From NCBI GenBank assembly GCA_963812775.1, contig CAWEWH010000005.1, positions 1,116,001 to 1,180,000 on the forward strand: a DNA stretch of 64,000 nucleotides. Direction: 5' to 3'. The translations under genes and the position numbers were made by a program. The notes under the pieces were generated by a model. That model searched no databases, was not told where the DNA came from, and worked only from the letters and a program-made list of their open reading frames with translations. This DNA is from CAWEWH01 sp963812775. GTDB taxonomy: Bacteria; Pseudomonadota; Alphaproteobacteria; Rhizobiales; Beijerinckiaceae. Of this stretch, positions 24,985-36,217 are shown piece after piece (the stretch's first letter is position 1; every line of letters begins with the position of its first letter).

Positions 24985-26150
24985 CCCGCCGGCATCGCCG
25001 TCTCGACCAGCGTCGCCCAATAGCCGATGCCGGTCGGCAGCGCGTCGTCGTTGAAGTCGTAGGCCGGGTGGTGGAGGCCGGCGCTGTCGCCATTGCCGAC
25101 GAAGATGAAGGCGCCTGGGCGCGCTTCCAGCATGAACGAAAAATCTTCCGCCCCCATGCTCGGCCGCATCGCCGGGTTGACGCCGTTCGGCCCGGCCACG
25201 CGCCGCGCCACCGCCGTGGCGAACTCTGTCTGCGCCGGATGGTTCTGCGTCACCGGATAGCCATGTGAATACGTGATCGTGGCGCTCGCCCCAAAGGCCT
25301 TGGCGGTGGCCTCGACGACCTCGCAGAAGCGCTTCTCCACATGGGCGCGCATTTTTGGCGTCAGGGTGCGCACCGTGCCGCGCAGCGAGACGGTCTGCGG
25401 CATGACGTTGAATGCCTCGCCGGCATGCACCGCCGTCACCGAGACGACCGCCGCCTCGAGCGGATTGACATTGCGCGCCACGATCGACTGCAGCGCCGTG
25501 ATGATGTGGGCCGTGGTGAGCACCGTGTCGATCGTCTGGTGCGGATAGGCGGCGTGGCCGCCGCGGCCTTCGATCACCACGTCGAAGCGGTCGGCCGCCG
25601 CCATCATCGGCCCCGGCGTCAGCGCGAACTGGCCGATCGGAATCCCCGGCATGTTGTGCATGCCGTAGACCTCGCCGATGTTGAACCGCTCGACGAGGCC
25701 GTCCTCCAGCATGGCCTTGCCGCCGGCGCCGCCTTCCTCGGCGGGCTGGAAGATGAGCACTGCGGTGCCGTCGAAATCGCGCGTCTCGGCCAGGTACTTG
25801 GCGGCGCCGAGCAGCATGGCGGTGTGGCCGTCATGGCCGCAGGCATGCATGACGCCCGGATTCTGCGAGCGGTGCGGCAGGTTGGTCAATTCATCGATGG
25901 GCAGCGCGTCCATGTCGGCGCGCAGCCCGAGGACCTTGCCGGATTGCTGCTTGCGGCCGCGCACGACGCCGACGACGCCGGTCTTGCCGAGCCCGGTCAC
26001 CACCTCGTCGACGCCGAAGCTCTTGAGCCTCTCGGCCACCAGGCCCGCCGTGCGGTGCACATCGTAGAGCAGCTCCGGGTGGCGATGCATGTCGCGGCGC
26101 CACTCGGACACGATGGGCTTCAACGCGGCGATACGGTCGGACGACGGCAT
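24981..26150 (-). CDS. M20 family amidohydrolase (hippurate hydrolase/N-acyl amino acid hydrolase-like)
   Basis: A 389-residue metallo-amidohydrolase that removes acyl groups from N-acyl amino acids. Metal-site motifs include LGLRADMDALPIDE, MHACGHDGHTAMLLGAA, FQPAEEGGAGGKAM and MGAEDFSFML. The substrate is not determined. Start MPSSDRIAALKPI at 26150. It converges on the M48 protease gene with a 4-base overlap. Confidence 0.88.
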   Translation of the reverse strand: MPSSDRIAALKPIVSEWRRDMHRHPELLYDVHRTAGLVAERLKSFGVDEVVTGLGKTGVVGVVRGRKQQSGKVLGLRADMDALPIDELTNLPHRSQNPGVMHACGHDGHTAMLLGAAKYLAETRDFDGTAVLIFQPAEEGGAGGKAMLEDGLVERFNIGEVYGMHNMPGIPIGQFALTPGPMMAAADRFDVVIEGRGGHAAYPHQTIDTVLTTAHIITALQSIVARNVNPLEAAVVSVTAVHAGEAFNVMPQTVSLRGTVRTLTPKMRAHVEKRFCEVVEATAKAFGASATITYSHGYPVTQNHPAQTEFATAVARRVAGPNGVNPAMRPSMGAEDFSFMLEARPGAFIFVGNGDSAGLHHPAYDFNDDALPTGIGYWATLVETAMPAG

Positions 26151-26206
26151 GGGCTACCTTGCTCGAGAGAGGCGTGTTCAGAGAGGCGTGTTCAGCCCAA
26201 GCCTAG

Positions 26207-26243
26207 CGCATGATGCCGAAAAAGTGTGTGCGCTTTTCCGACG
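26207..26243. repeat. Short palindromic repeat, truncated copy
   Basis: GCGCATGATGCCGAAAAAGT followed by GTGCGCTTTTCCGACGGGG. The right-hand GATCATGC arm is missing. It lies four bases before the end of the O-antigen-ligase-like gene. Confidence 0.6.
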
Positions 26244-26246
26244 GGG

Positions 26247-27503
26247 CTAGGGTGATCTAGGCGCCGGTCCTGGATCGGCCTTCGGGCGGCCGAAGAGGGT
26301 GGCCTTGGGCCGGCTGGTGCGGAACTGGCCGCGCTCGATGGCCACGAAGGTGACGAGCACCGCCCCCAGCGCTGTGAGCCACCAGGCCTGGGCGCTCGCC
26401 GCCCCCGTCGAGGCGAGCGCGAAGGCCGCCGCGAAGGCGGCGAGCTGGCCGGGGACCAGGACCTGATTGTTGGTGGCAAGGCTCCGCGTGGCGAAGAACA
26501 GGGCGGCCGCGGCCGCCAGCGCGCCGACGAGGCCGAGCTCGTACCAGATCTCGAACGGCAGAGCCTGTGGCGCCGTGACCGGCAATTGCCCGATGAAGCG
26601 GGACCGAAGGCTGGTGTCGAGACCATAGCCGGTGATGAGCTTGATCGGCGCGCTGCTCATGACCTCCGACCACACCCGCAGCGCCGTGGCGCCGGGATAG
26701 AGCGGGCCGCCGAAATATTTGAGGAAGGGCCGCACCAGGAACGGCACGATCGGCGCCAGCACCAGGGCGGCGGCCATGATCGTGGCCGTCACCGCGATAC
26801 TGAGCCGCTGCCGCCAGGCGCCGAGCCCGTACACGATGGCGCCCACGGCAAGCGCCAGCGCGGCGGCCCGCGAGCCGCCCCCCAGGACGGCGCCCGCCAC
26901 TGCCACAAGGAGCACGAGGGCGAGAATCGGCCGCGCCCGCGACACCAGCCACGCCACGGCCGGCCAGACGGCAACCGTCAGGATGACGAGGCCGCGCTCC
27001 AGGCTGTCGCCCTCCGCGTCGGCCGCCACATAGCGGCGCAGCACGGTGAGCCCGAGCGCCAGGGCCACGATGACGGCGACGGCGACCCCGATGGGCACCA
27101 GGTAGAGGTTCGCGGCGCGCATCCGCTCCGGCAGGCTTGCGACGGCCGCGGCCGCAATGGCAACCATGCCGAGTACGTTGACGATTTTTTCGATGGCCGA
27201 GTCGGGGAACGGCGTCCAGGTGATCGACAGCGCCGCCCACGCCACGGCGAGCCCCGCCGCGAGCCCTGCCTGCGATTGGAACGCCGCCTTGAGCCGCTTG
27301 GCGAAGCCCGCTCCGGCGCCGTCGAGAAGGGCTGCGAGGACGAGAAGCACGACACCGATGGGCACGAAGATGACGGTGGCGCGCCGCATCATCAGGGCCG
27401 CCACCGGCACGCCGAGCACCAGGATGGCGAAGCCGAGGCGCCGGAGCAGCGCCGCCGCATCGGCGGCGGGGTCGAGCGGCGGCGATGTGGGGCGCATGAC
27501 CAT
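26247..27503 (-). CDS. O-antigen ligase/polymerase-like membrane protein
   Basis: About 418 residues with ten or more membrane helices (LRRLGFAILVLGVPVAALMM, VIFVPIGVVLLVLAALLDG, MVAIAAAAVASLP, LVILTVAVWPAVAWLVSRAR and others). A large loop with YGLDTSLRSRFIGQLPVTAP and ALPFEIWYELGLVGALAAAA fits the periplasmic loop of the Wzy/WaaL superfamily. These proteins join glycans to lipid or polymer acceptors at the outer face of the inner membrane. No polysaccharide genes are nearby, so the substrate is unknown. The start (ATG 27503, 27497 or 27530) is uncertain. Confidence 0.72.
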   Translation of the reverse strand: MVMRPTSPPLDPAADAAALLRRLGFAILVLGVPVAALMMRRATVIFVPIGVVLLVLAALLDGAGAGFAKRLKAAFQSQAGLAAGLAVAWAALSITWTPFPDSAIEKIVNVLGMVAIAAAAVASLPERMRAANLYLVPIGVAVAVIVALALGLTVLRRYVAADAEGDSLERGLVILTVAVWPAVAWLVSRARPILALVLLVAVAGAVLGGGSRAAALALAVGAIVYGLGAWRQRLSIAVTATIMAAALVLAPIVPFLVRPFLKYFGGPLYPGATALRVWSEVMSSAPIKLITGYGLDTSLRSRFIGQLPVTAPQALPFEIWYELGLVGALAAAAALFFATRSLATNNQVLVPGQLAAFAAAFALASTGAASAQAWWLTALGAVLVTFVAIERGQFRTSRPKATLFGRPKADPGPAPRSP

Positions 27504-28040
27504 CGGAGAACCGGCGCGCAAGCCCGGCATTGGCTGGGACTTCGCCCCATACGCTTAGCCGACCGGTCCATGAATCGCTGTGGTATTTGCGCAACAATTG
27601 GGTCGGGGTTCGTCGGGAGACCGGGCATGGAGATAGGCTCGCGCCAAGCGCCAGCGCCCCAGCCAGGCCTCCGGCGGGCCACTCGGCCTGACGGTGAACA
27701 ATGTTCGAGCTGTGAGGCCGGGATTGGGTGTTTTGGACGGCTTGGGGCCCGGCAGGGTTGCCTCGGAGGTGCCCTCGCGCCTCGCTTGAAGGCTGTCTTG
27801 TGGGAGCTCACGAGATGCCGCCCCCGCAGCGGCATGGACGTGAATCTCTCCGATTTGCCGGTGAACGCTGTTCGCGTCACGTGGTCAATGAGGGTGGGGA
27901 ATTGCTTGTCTTGCCCGCCAAACGAGACTTGGAAGTCACCTTCTCACGGGGCGCCATCAGAACGATGTTCAAGCCGCGCGCTGGACGAAACAGGGCTACA
28001 AATCAACGAGATCGCAACAGGCCGGCAGCCCGGATCCGTC
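27504..28040. other. Intergenic region without recognisable genes
   Basis: A 537-bp interval between the O-antigen-ligase-like gene and the end of glpK. Open frames exist on both strands but have Arg/Pro-rich shadow composition and no family signature. No tRNA-like fold or family repeat was seen. It should contain the promoter of the leftward O-antigen-ligase-like gene and may hold decayed sequence. Confidence 0.5.
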
Positions 28041-29551
<1,511 letters not shown>

Positions 29552-29565
29552 GAAGGTCCCCTCGC

Positions 29566-30453
29566 TCAGGCCTTCGCCATGCCTTGCAGGAAGCGGATGA
29601 TGCCGGAGAAATCGTCGCCCCCGTGGCCGGCCGCCGCGAACAGCCCATAGAGCTGCGCGGCCGCCGCGCCCATCGGAGTCGCGGCTCCCGACGCGAGGGC
29701 GGCCTCCTGCGCGAGCCGCAGATCCTTCAACATCAGGTCGGCCGCAAATCCCGGCTTGTAGCCGCTATTGGCCGGCGAGGCCGGCACCGGGCCCGGCACC
29801 GGGCAATAGCTGGTCAGCGCCCAGCACTGGCCCGACGCCGTCGAGGCCACGTCGAACAGCGCCTGCCGCGACAGGCCGAGCCTGTCGGCCAGCCCGAAGG
29901 CCTCGCACACGCCGATCATGGAAACGGCGAGCATCATGTTGTTGCAGATCTTCGCCACCTGGCCGTTGCCGGCCTCGCCGCAATGCACGATGCGCTTGCC
30001 CATGTTCTCGAGGACGGGCTTGCCGCGCGCAAAGGCCTCCGCGCTGCCGCCCACCATGAACGTGAGGGTGGCGCCCTTGGCGCCGGCGACGCCCCCCGAC
30101 ACCGGCGCGTCGAGAGCGGCAAGGCCGCGCTCGGCCGCGAGCTTGTGGGCGGCGCGCGCGCTCGCCACGTCGATGGTCGAGCAGTCGACGACGAGCGCGC
30201 CCGCCTTCACGGCGGGCAGCACGTCGCTCCACACGGCCATGACGTGCCGGCCGGCCGGCAGCATGGTGACGACCACCTCGGCGTCCTTGACGGCCGCCTT
30301 GCCGTCCGCCGCGATCGCCACGCCGTCCTTGGCGGCGCCGTCGCGCAAGGCCGGCATGAGATCGAAGCCCAAGACCTTGTGGCCGGCCTTCACGAGGTTC
30401 GCGGACATCGGTCCGCCCATATTGCCGAGGCCGATGACGGCGATCGTGGCCAT
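29566..30453 (-). CDS. mmsB: 3-hydroxyisobutyrate dehydrogenase
   Basis: A 295-residue NAD-dependent dehydrogenase that oxidises 3-hydroxyisobutyrate to methylmalonate semialdehyde in valine breakdown. Motifs are IAVIGLGNMGGPMSANLVKAG, the substrate-binding LDAPVSGGVAGAKGATLTFM, and the catalytic-Lys region GNGQVAKICNNMMLA. The start ATG 30453 has GGGAGCGAG upstream. Same-strand neighbours (acyl-CoA ligase, acyl-CoA dehydrogenase, mmsA) fit the same pathway. It is intact, unlike the genes on both sides. Confidence 0.9.
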   Translation of the reverse strand: MATIAVIGLGNMGGPMSANLVKAGHKVLGFDLMPALRDGAAKDGVAIAADGKAAVKDAEVVVTMLPAGRHVMAVWSDVLPAVKAGALVVDCSTIDVASARAAHKLAAERGLAALDAPVSGGVAGAKGATLTFMVGGSAEAFARGKPVLENMGKRIVHCGEAGNGQVAKICNNMMLAVSMIGVCEAFGLADRLGLSRQALFDVASTASGQCWALTSYCPVPGPVPASPANSGYKPGFAADLMLKDLRLAQEAALASGAATPMGAAAAQLYGLFAAAGHGGDDFSGIIRFLQGMAKA

Positions 30454-30522
30454 GGAACTCGCTCCCTCTTCGCGGATTCTTCCTTCAGGCTTGTTCAATG
30501 CCCCACAGGAAACGGGAAAGCC

Positions 30523-30747
30523 ATGCCCCGCGTCAACTCATCGGCCATCGCCTTCGTGGGCAATGATGTGCGCACGCAGCAGCTGTTCGTGACCTTCAGG
30601 AGCGGCAACACCTATGCCTATAGGCGCGTGCCGAAGGCCGTCTATGACGGATTGATGCGCTCGCCATCCAAGGGCGAGTTCTTCAACCGCGCCATCAAGG
30701 ACCGCTACGACTACCGGCTCATCCGGGCGCGCCGCGGCCTGCGGTGA
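30523..30747 (+). CDS. KTSC domain small protein
   Basis: A 74-residue protein matching the KTSC domain: PRVNSSAIAFVGNDVRTQQL, FVTFRSGNTYAYRRVPKAVY and SKGEFFNRAIKDRYDYRLI. The domain occurs alone or attached to nucleic-acid enzymes, and its function is unknown. Start ATG 30523 with AGGAAACGGGAAAG upstream. It is a lone rightward gene inside a leftward cluster. Confidence 0.8.
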   Translation: MPRVNSSAIAFVGNDVRTQQLFVTFRSGNTYAYRRVPKAVYDGLMRSPSKGEFFNRAIKDRYDYRLIRARRGLR

Positions 30748-30754
30748 AACGTCC

Positions 30755-30833
30755 GTCATGGCCGGCCTCGTGCCGGCCATCCACGCTTTCAAAATCGAAG
30801 ACGTGGATGCTCGCGACAAGCGCAGGGATGACG
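30755..30833. repeat. Dispersed repeat with two inverted arms, copy 1
   Basis: GTCATGGCCGGCCTCGTGCC at the left begins an inner GGCCGGC/GCCGGCC pair. CCACG is later matched by CGTGG, and the unit ends GGATGACG. A second copy is at 56889-56972. It follows the KTSC gene stop. Confidence 0.75.
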
Positions 30834-30847
30834 CGCTGATGCCGAGA

Positions 30848-32472
30848 CTAACCCCCTGCCTTCGCTCGCACGCCGTCCGTCGTCTTCGGCTCCGCCGCCA
30901 GCAGCTTGCGCAACTCAGCCTTGGCGATCTTCTCGAGCGTCGCGCGCGGGAAATCGTCGACGATCCGGATCTCGCGCGGCACCTTGAAGTCGGCGAGCTG
31001 CACCCGGCAGGCCGCCATCAGCGCATCGGCCAGGTTGGGCGGCGCGCCCTCGCGCCCGCCGAGCGGCAGCACGAAGGCCACCGGCACCTCGTCGAGCATC
31101 TCGTGCTTGCGGCCGACCACGGCCACCTCGGCGACGCCCGGCACCGTCATCGAGCACGCGCTCGACCTCCGAGGCCGCGACGTTCTCGCCGCCGACCTTC
31201 AGCATGTCCTTGGCGCGGTCGGCGAACACGAAGTAGCCGTCCTCGCGCAAGCTGCACGCGGTCGCCGGTGATGAAATAGCCGTCCTCGCGTGAAGCTCGT
31301 CTTCGGTCGCTTGTCGGTTGCCGGCATATCCGGCGAACAGCGACAGGCCCGCGGATGCCGCGGATGAGGAAATTGCCGGTCTCGCCCGGCCCGAGCGTGC
31401 GCCCGTCGTCGTCGGTGAGCTTCAATTCGTACTCCGCGGCGCAGCGTCCCATCGACATCGGCACGTTCGGCGTTGTCGACGTCGCCGACCGTGCCGTGCG
31501 TGATGGTCTCGGTCATGCCCCACCAGCCGAGGGTGGTGACGCGGAAATGCGCGTCGCTGGGCGGCGCGCAGACGCCGTTGCCCCATAGGCGATAGCTGTG
31601 CGCCGGCACCTCGTGCGCCATCAGCGCGCGGACGCAGAACGGCACCATCGAGGCCCAGGTGCAGCCGTGCTTCAGCGACACCGGCCAGAAGCGCGACGCC
31701 GAGAAGCGCGGCTGCAGCACGCACGGTGGCGCCGGCCCACAGCGCCGCCAGCACCGAGTAGCACTGCGCGTTGGTGTGGAAGAGCGGCAGGTGACGAGGT
31801 GGACGTCGCTCGGCCCGCAGGTCCTCGTGCGTCGGCGCAGACCTTGGCGCCCCACAGCGCGTTGGCGTGCGTCCACAGCACCGCCTTGGGCCGCGACGTG
31901 GTGCCCGACGTGTACTGGATCGAGAACGGCGCCAGGGGATCGTGCGCCCGCCGCGGCAGGCTCGCGGGCTCGTCGTCGATCTTGGCGAAGCTGAAGGCAG
32001 GCTCGGGCCGGGTCGCACCGGCCGCCTCGCCGTTGTCGGTCTCCGTCACCGCGAGCCAGCGCACGTTGCGGCACGAGCGGCCGACGAGCTCGGCAAAGCG
32101 GGGCTGCGTGATGGCCGCCACCGCGCCGCTGGCGTCGGCATAGTAGTTGAGCTCGTCGCCGCTGGAGCGGGCGTTGGTGGTGACCGCCACCGCCCCCATC
32201 GCGGCGCAGCCGAACCAGGCGAGGATCGCCTCCGGGCAATTGTCGAGGTGCACGAGGACGCGCTCGGTCGGCCTGACGCCGCGCTTGGCGAGCCCCGCCG
32301 CGAAGCGCGCCACCTTGTCGGCGAACTGCGCGTAGGTCCACGTGTAGCTCTCACCGTGGAACGGTTCCCAGACGATGAACGGCTTGCCGCCTGACGTCTG
32401 CGCGCGCAGCGCGATGAGCGTGCGGATGTCCTGCCCGACGAAAGGGTGGCAATTGCCGAGGCGCGGACGCAT
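30848..32472 (-). pseudogene. AMP-forming acyl-CoA synthetase, interrupted by multiple apparent indels
   Basis: ANL-superfamily ligase that activates a carboxylate with ATP and CoA. The start MRPRLGNCHPFVGQDI at 32472 gives about 220 clean residues, including YTSGTTSRPKAVLWTHANA (the AMP-binding P-loop). Between about 31835 and 31140 the frame changes roughly eight times, but the family sequence (LWGNGVCAPPSDAHFRVTTL, GWWGMTETITHG, DGYFVFADRAKDMLKVGGEN) can be followed. The end ADFKVPREIRIVDDFPRATL and EKIAKAELRKLL carries the catalytic Lys region. The corrected length is about 530 residues. It resembles crotonobetaine/carnitine-CoA ligase-type enzymes; the substrate is unknown. It lies 15 bases from the acyl-CoA dehydrogenase gene. 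Confidence 0.8.
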
Positions 32473-32487
32473 GTGCTTCTCCGACGT

Positions 32488-33651
32488 TTAGCGGTTGCCG
32501 CCGATGAGGCCGCGCGCCACGATCACCCGCATGATCTCGTTGGTGCCTTCGAGGATCTGGTGCACGCGCAGATCGCGCACGATCTTCTCGATGCCGTATT
32601 CGGCGAGATAGCCGTAGCCACCGAGCAGCTGCAGCGCCTGGTTGGCGACCTCGAAGCCGACATCGGTGGCGAAGCGCTTGGCCATGGCGCAGAGCTGTGT
32701 GGCGTCGGCGTCCTTGCGGTCAAGGGCGGCGGCGGCGCGCCACACGAAGGTGCGGGCCGCTTCCAGTTCGGTCGCCATGTCGGCGAGGCGGAATTGCAGT
32801 GCCTGGAACTCGTCGAGGCGTTTGCCGAAGGCCTTTCGCTCGCCCATATAGGCGAGCGCCTTGTCGAGCGCCGCCTGGGCGCCGCCGAGCGAGCAGGCCG
32901 CGATGTTGAGCCGGCCGCCGTCGAGCCCCGCCATGGCGATCTTGAAGCCGATGCCTTCCTGGCCGAGCCGGTTGGCGACGGGCACGCGGGCGTTCTCGAA
33001 GATGACGGCCCGTGTCGGCTGCGCGTTCCAGCCCATCTTGCGCTCGTTCGCCCCGAACGACACGCCCTTGGTGTCGCCCGGCACGACGAGGGTCGAGACG
33101 CCGGCGGCGCCGTCGCCGCCGGTGCGCACCATGACCACGTACATGTCGCCTTCACCGGCGCCCGAGATGAACTGCTTCTGGCCGTTGAGCACATAATGAT
33201 CGCCGTCGCGTTTGGCGCTGGTGCGCAGCGCCGCGGCGTCTGAGCCGGCGCCCGGCTCGGTGAGGCAGTAGCTGGCCAGCAGCTCCATGCTGCAGAGCTT
33301 CGGCAGCCATTCCGCGCGCTGCGCGTCCGACCCGTAGGCGTCGATCATCCAGGCCGCCATGTTGTGGATCGACATGTAGGCCGCGACGGTGGGGCAGCCG
33401 GTGGCCAGCGCCTCGAAGATCAGCGCCGCGTCGAGCCGCGTGAGCGCCGAGCCGCCGACATCGTCGCCGATATAGACGCCGCCCATGCCCAGCGCCGCGC
33501 CGGCCCGCATCTCGGCGACCGGGAAGTGCTTCTTCTCGTCCCATTCAAGCGCCTTGGGGGCCAGTGTCTCGGCCGCGAACTTTCGCGCCATGTCGCGCAG
33601 CGCGATCTGGTCTTCGGAGAGCGAGAAGGGAGGCGCGTGAGTCACTGACAC
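32488..33651 (-). CDS. Acyl-CoA dehydrogenase (isobutyryl/short-branched-chain type)
   Basis: An FAD enzyme of about 387 residues that introduces the alpha-beta double bond into acyl-CoA. Motifs are YCLTEPGAGSDAAAL, KMGWNAQPTRAVIFENARVP, KAFGKRLDEFQALQFRLADM, LLGGYGYLAEYGIEKIVRDL and the ending QILEGTNEIMRVIVARGLIG. The catalytic Glu lies in the usual late position. The start is GTG 33651 or 33645, with AAGGA just upstream. The longer frame reaching 33777 is only the translation of a repeat element. Neighbours mmsA and mmsB suggest isobutyryl-CoA from valine as the substrate. Confidence 0.85.
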   Translation of the reverse strand: MSVTHAPPFSLSEDQIALRDMARKFAAETLAPKALEWDEKKHFPVAEMRAGAALGMGGVYIGDDVGGSALTRLDAALIFEALATGCPTVAAYMSIHNMAAWMIDAYGSDAQRAEWLPKLCSMELLASYCLTEPGAGSDAAALRTSAKRDGDHYVLNGQKQFISGAGEGDMYVVMVRTGGDGAAGVSTLVVPGDTKGVSFGANERKMGWNAQPTRAVIFENARVPVANRLGQEGIGFKIAMAGLDGGRLNIAACSLGGAQAALDKALAYMGERKAFGKRLDEFQALQFRLADMATELEAARTFVWRAAAALDRKDADATQLCAMAKRFATDVGFEVANQALQLLGGYGYLAEYGIEKIVRDLRVHQILEGTNEIMRVIVARGLIGGNR

Positions 33652-33678
33652 GTCGTCCTTGCAACGAACGTAGCGGCC

Positions 33679-33801
33679 ACCCTCCCCTCGAGGGGGAGGG
33701 TCGCGAGCGAAGCGAGCGGGGTGGGGTGAACCTTTTCTCTCACCCCACCCCGTCGGTCCTCGCGGCGCTCGGACCAACGACCCTCCCCTCCAGGGGAGGG
33801 T
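33679..33801. repeat. Composite CCCTCCCC repeat element
   Basis: Two terminal hairpins, CCCTCCCC..GGGGGAGGG (33680-33700) and CCCTCCCC..GGGGAGGG (33781-33800), flank inner complementary arms GGGGTGGGGTGA and TCACCCCACCCC. The same architecture occurs at 43684-43815 and 48388-48545, with a single hairpin at 47084-47108. Confidence 0.8.
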
Positions 33802-33828
33802 AAAGGAAAGAAGCGTGACGGGCCGCCA

Positions 33829-35327
<1,499 letters not shown>

Positions 35328-35592
35328 GACGCTCTCCCGAAATAGCTTTTCGCAACGCTAGCACCACGTTTACGTGCCCGCCATGCGCCGCCGGGGGCGG
35401 CCGGCCGCTTGCCTCAAAAAAATCTTTCCCGGCCACCAAGGATTAAGCCGCGGCGTGCGTCATACCTGCGGACGAGGCATTTCGTCCCACGGGACATTCG
35501 TCCAACGAGACATTGTCCCACGGGAGCTCGTCCCCACGGGAGAAGATCATGCGCGATCGATCCGCGTTTCGGCTGCGGCTGGCGGCTGGCCC

Positions 35593-36217
35593 ATGCAGAT
35601 GAGGGCTCTGGCCGGGTTGGACGCGAAGCCCATGGTTGCCGCCGAGCCGCCGGACATGCCCCCGCGCCCGAAGGGGGACGCCGACCCGGACGGCGACCTC
35701 GTCGCGCGGGCCGCGGGCGGCGACCGTGGCGCCTTCGAGGCTCTGCTGCGCCGCCACTACGACCGCATCCACCGCGTCGCCGGGCGGATGACCGGCTCCA
35801 CCGCCGACGCCGAGGATGTCGCCCAGGAGGTCTGCTGCGCCTTGGTCGAGAAGATCGCCGGCTTCAGGGGCGAGGCGCGCTTCACCACCTGGCTCTACGG
35901 CATCGTGGTCAACGCCTGCCACGACCATCGCCGCCGTGGTCTGACCCTGCGCAAGATGCGCGACGGGCTCGCCATCTTGGTGGCGCTGGCGCCCGCCCAC
36001 GATGGCCGCGACCTGCATCGTCGCCGCTGGCTGACGCGGGAGCTCGAGCGACTCGACCGCTCGCTGTTGGAGACCATCGTGCTGGTGGCCGGGGAGGGGA
36101 TGACGCACGGCGAAGCGGGCGTTGCGCTTGGCGTTGCCGAGTTCGACCATCGCCTGGCGCATGCACGAGGCGCGCAAGGCCCTTGGCCCGCGCCTGAAGG
36201 AGATCGACGATGTCTGA
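35593..36217 (+). CDS. ECF-type RNA polymerase sigma factor (one apparent frameshift near the end)
   Basis: About 208 residues. Region 2 is clear: GDLVARAAGGDRGAFEALLR, then DAEDVAQEVCCALVEKI and ARFTTWLYGIVVNACHDHRR. Region 4 begins LDRSLLETIVLVAGEGMTHG and, after one extra base near 36145, continues TIAWRMHEARKALGPRLKEI to the TGA at 36215-36217. The start is probably ATG 35593 or 35599. It overlaps the following VWA gene by 8 bases (ATGTCTGA). ECF sigma factors direct RNA polymerase to stress-response promoters, and the coupled membrane protein may act as its regulator or target. Confidence 0.8.

Noticed and set aside
27504..28040. Possible hidden gene in the 537-bp gap
   Set aside because: No frame on either strand shows family motifs, an RBS-supported start or plausible composition.
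33652..33777. 42-residue N-terminal extension of the acyl-CoA dehydrogenase
   Set aside because: It translates the composite repeat; homologous N-termini start near THAPPFSLSEDQ, and a GTG with an RBS is present there.
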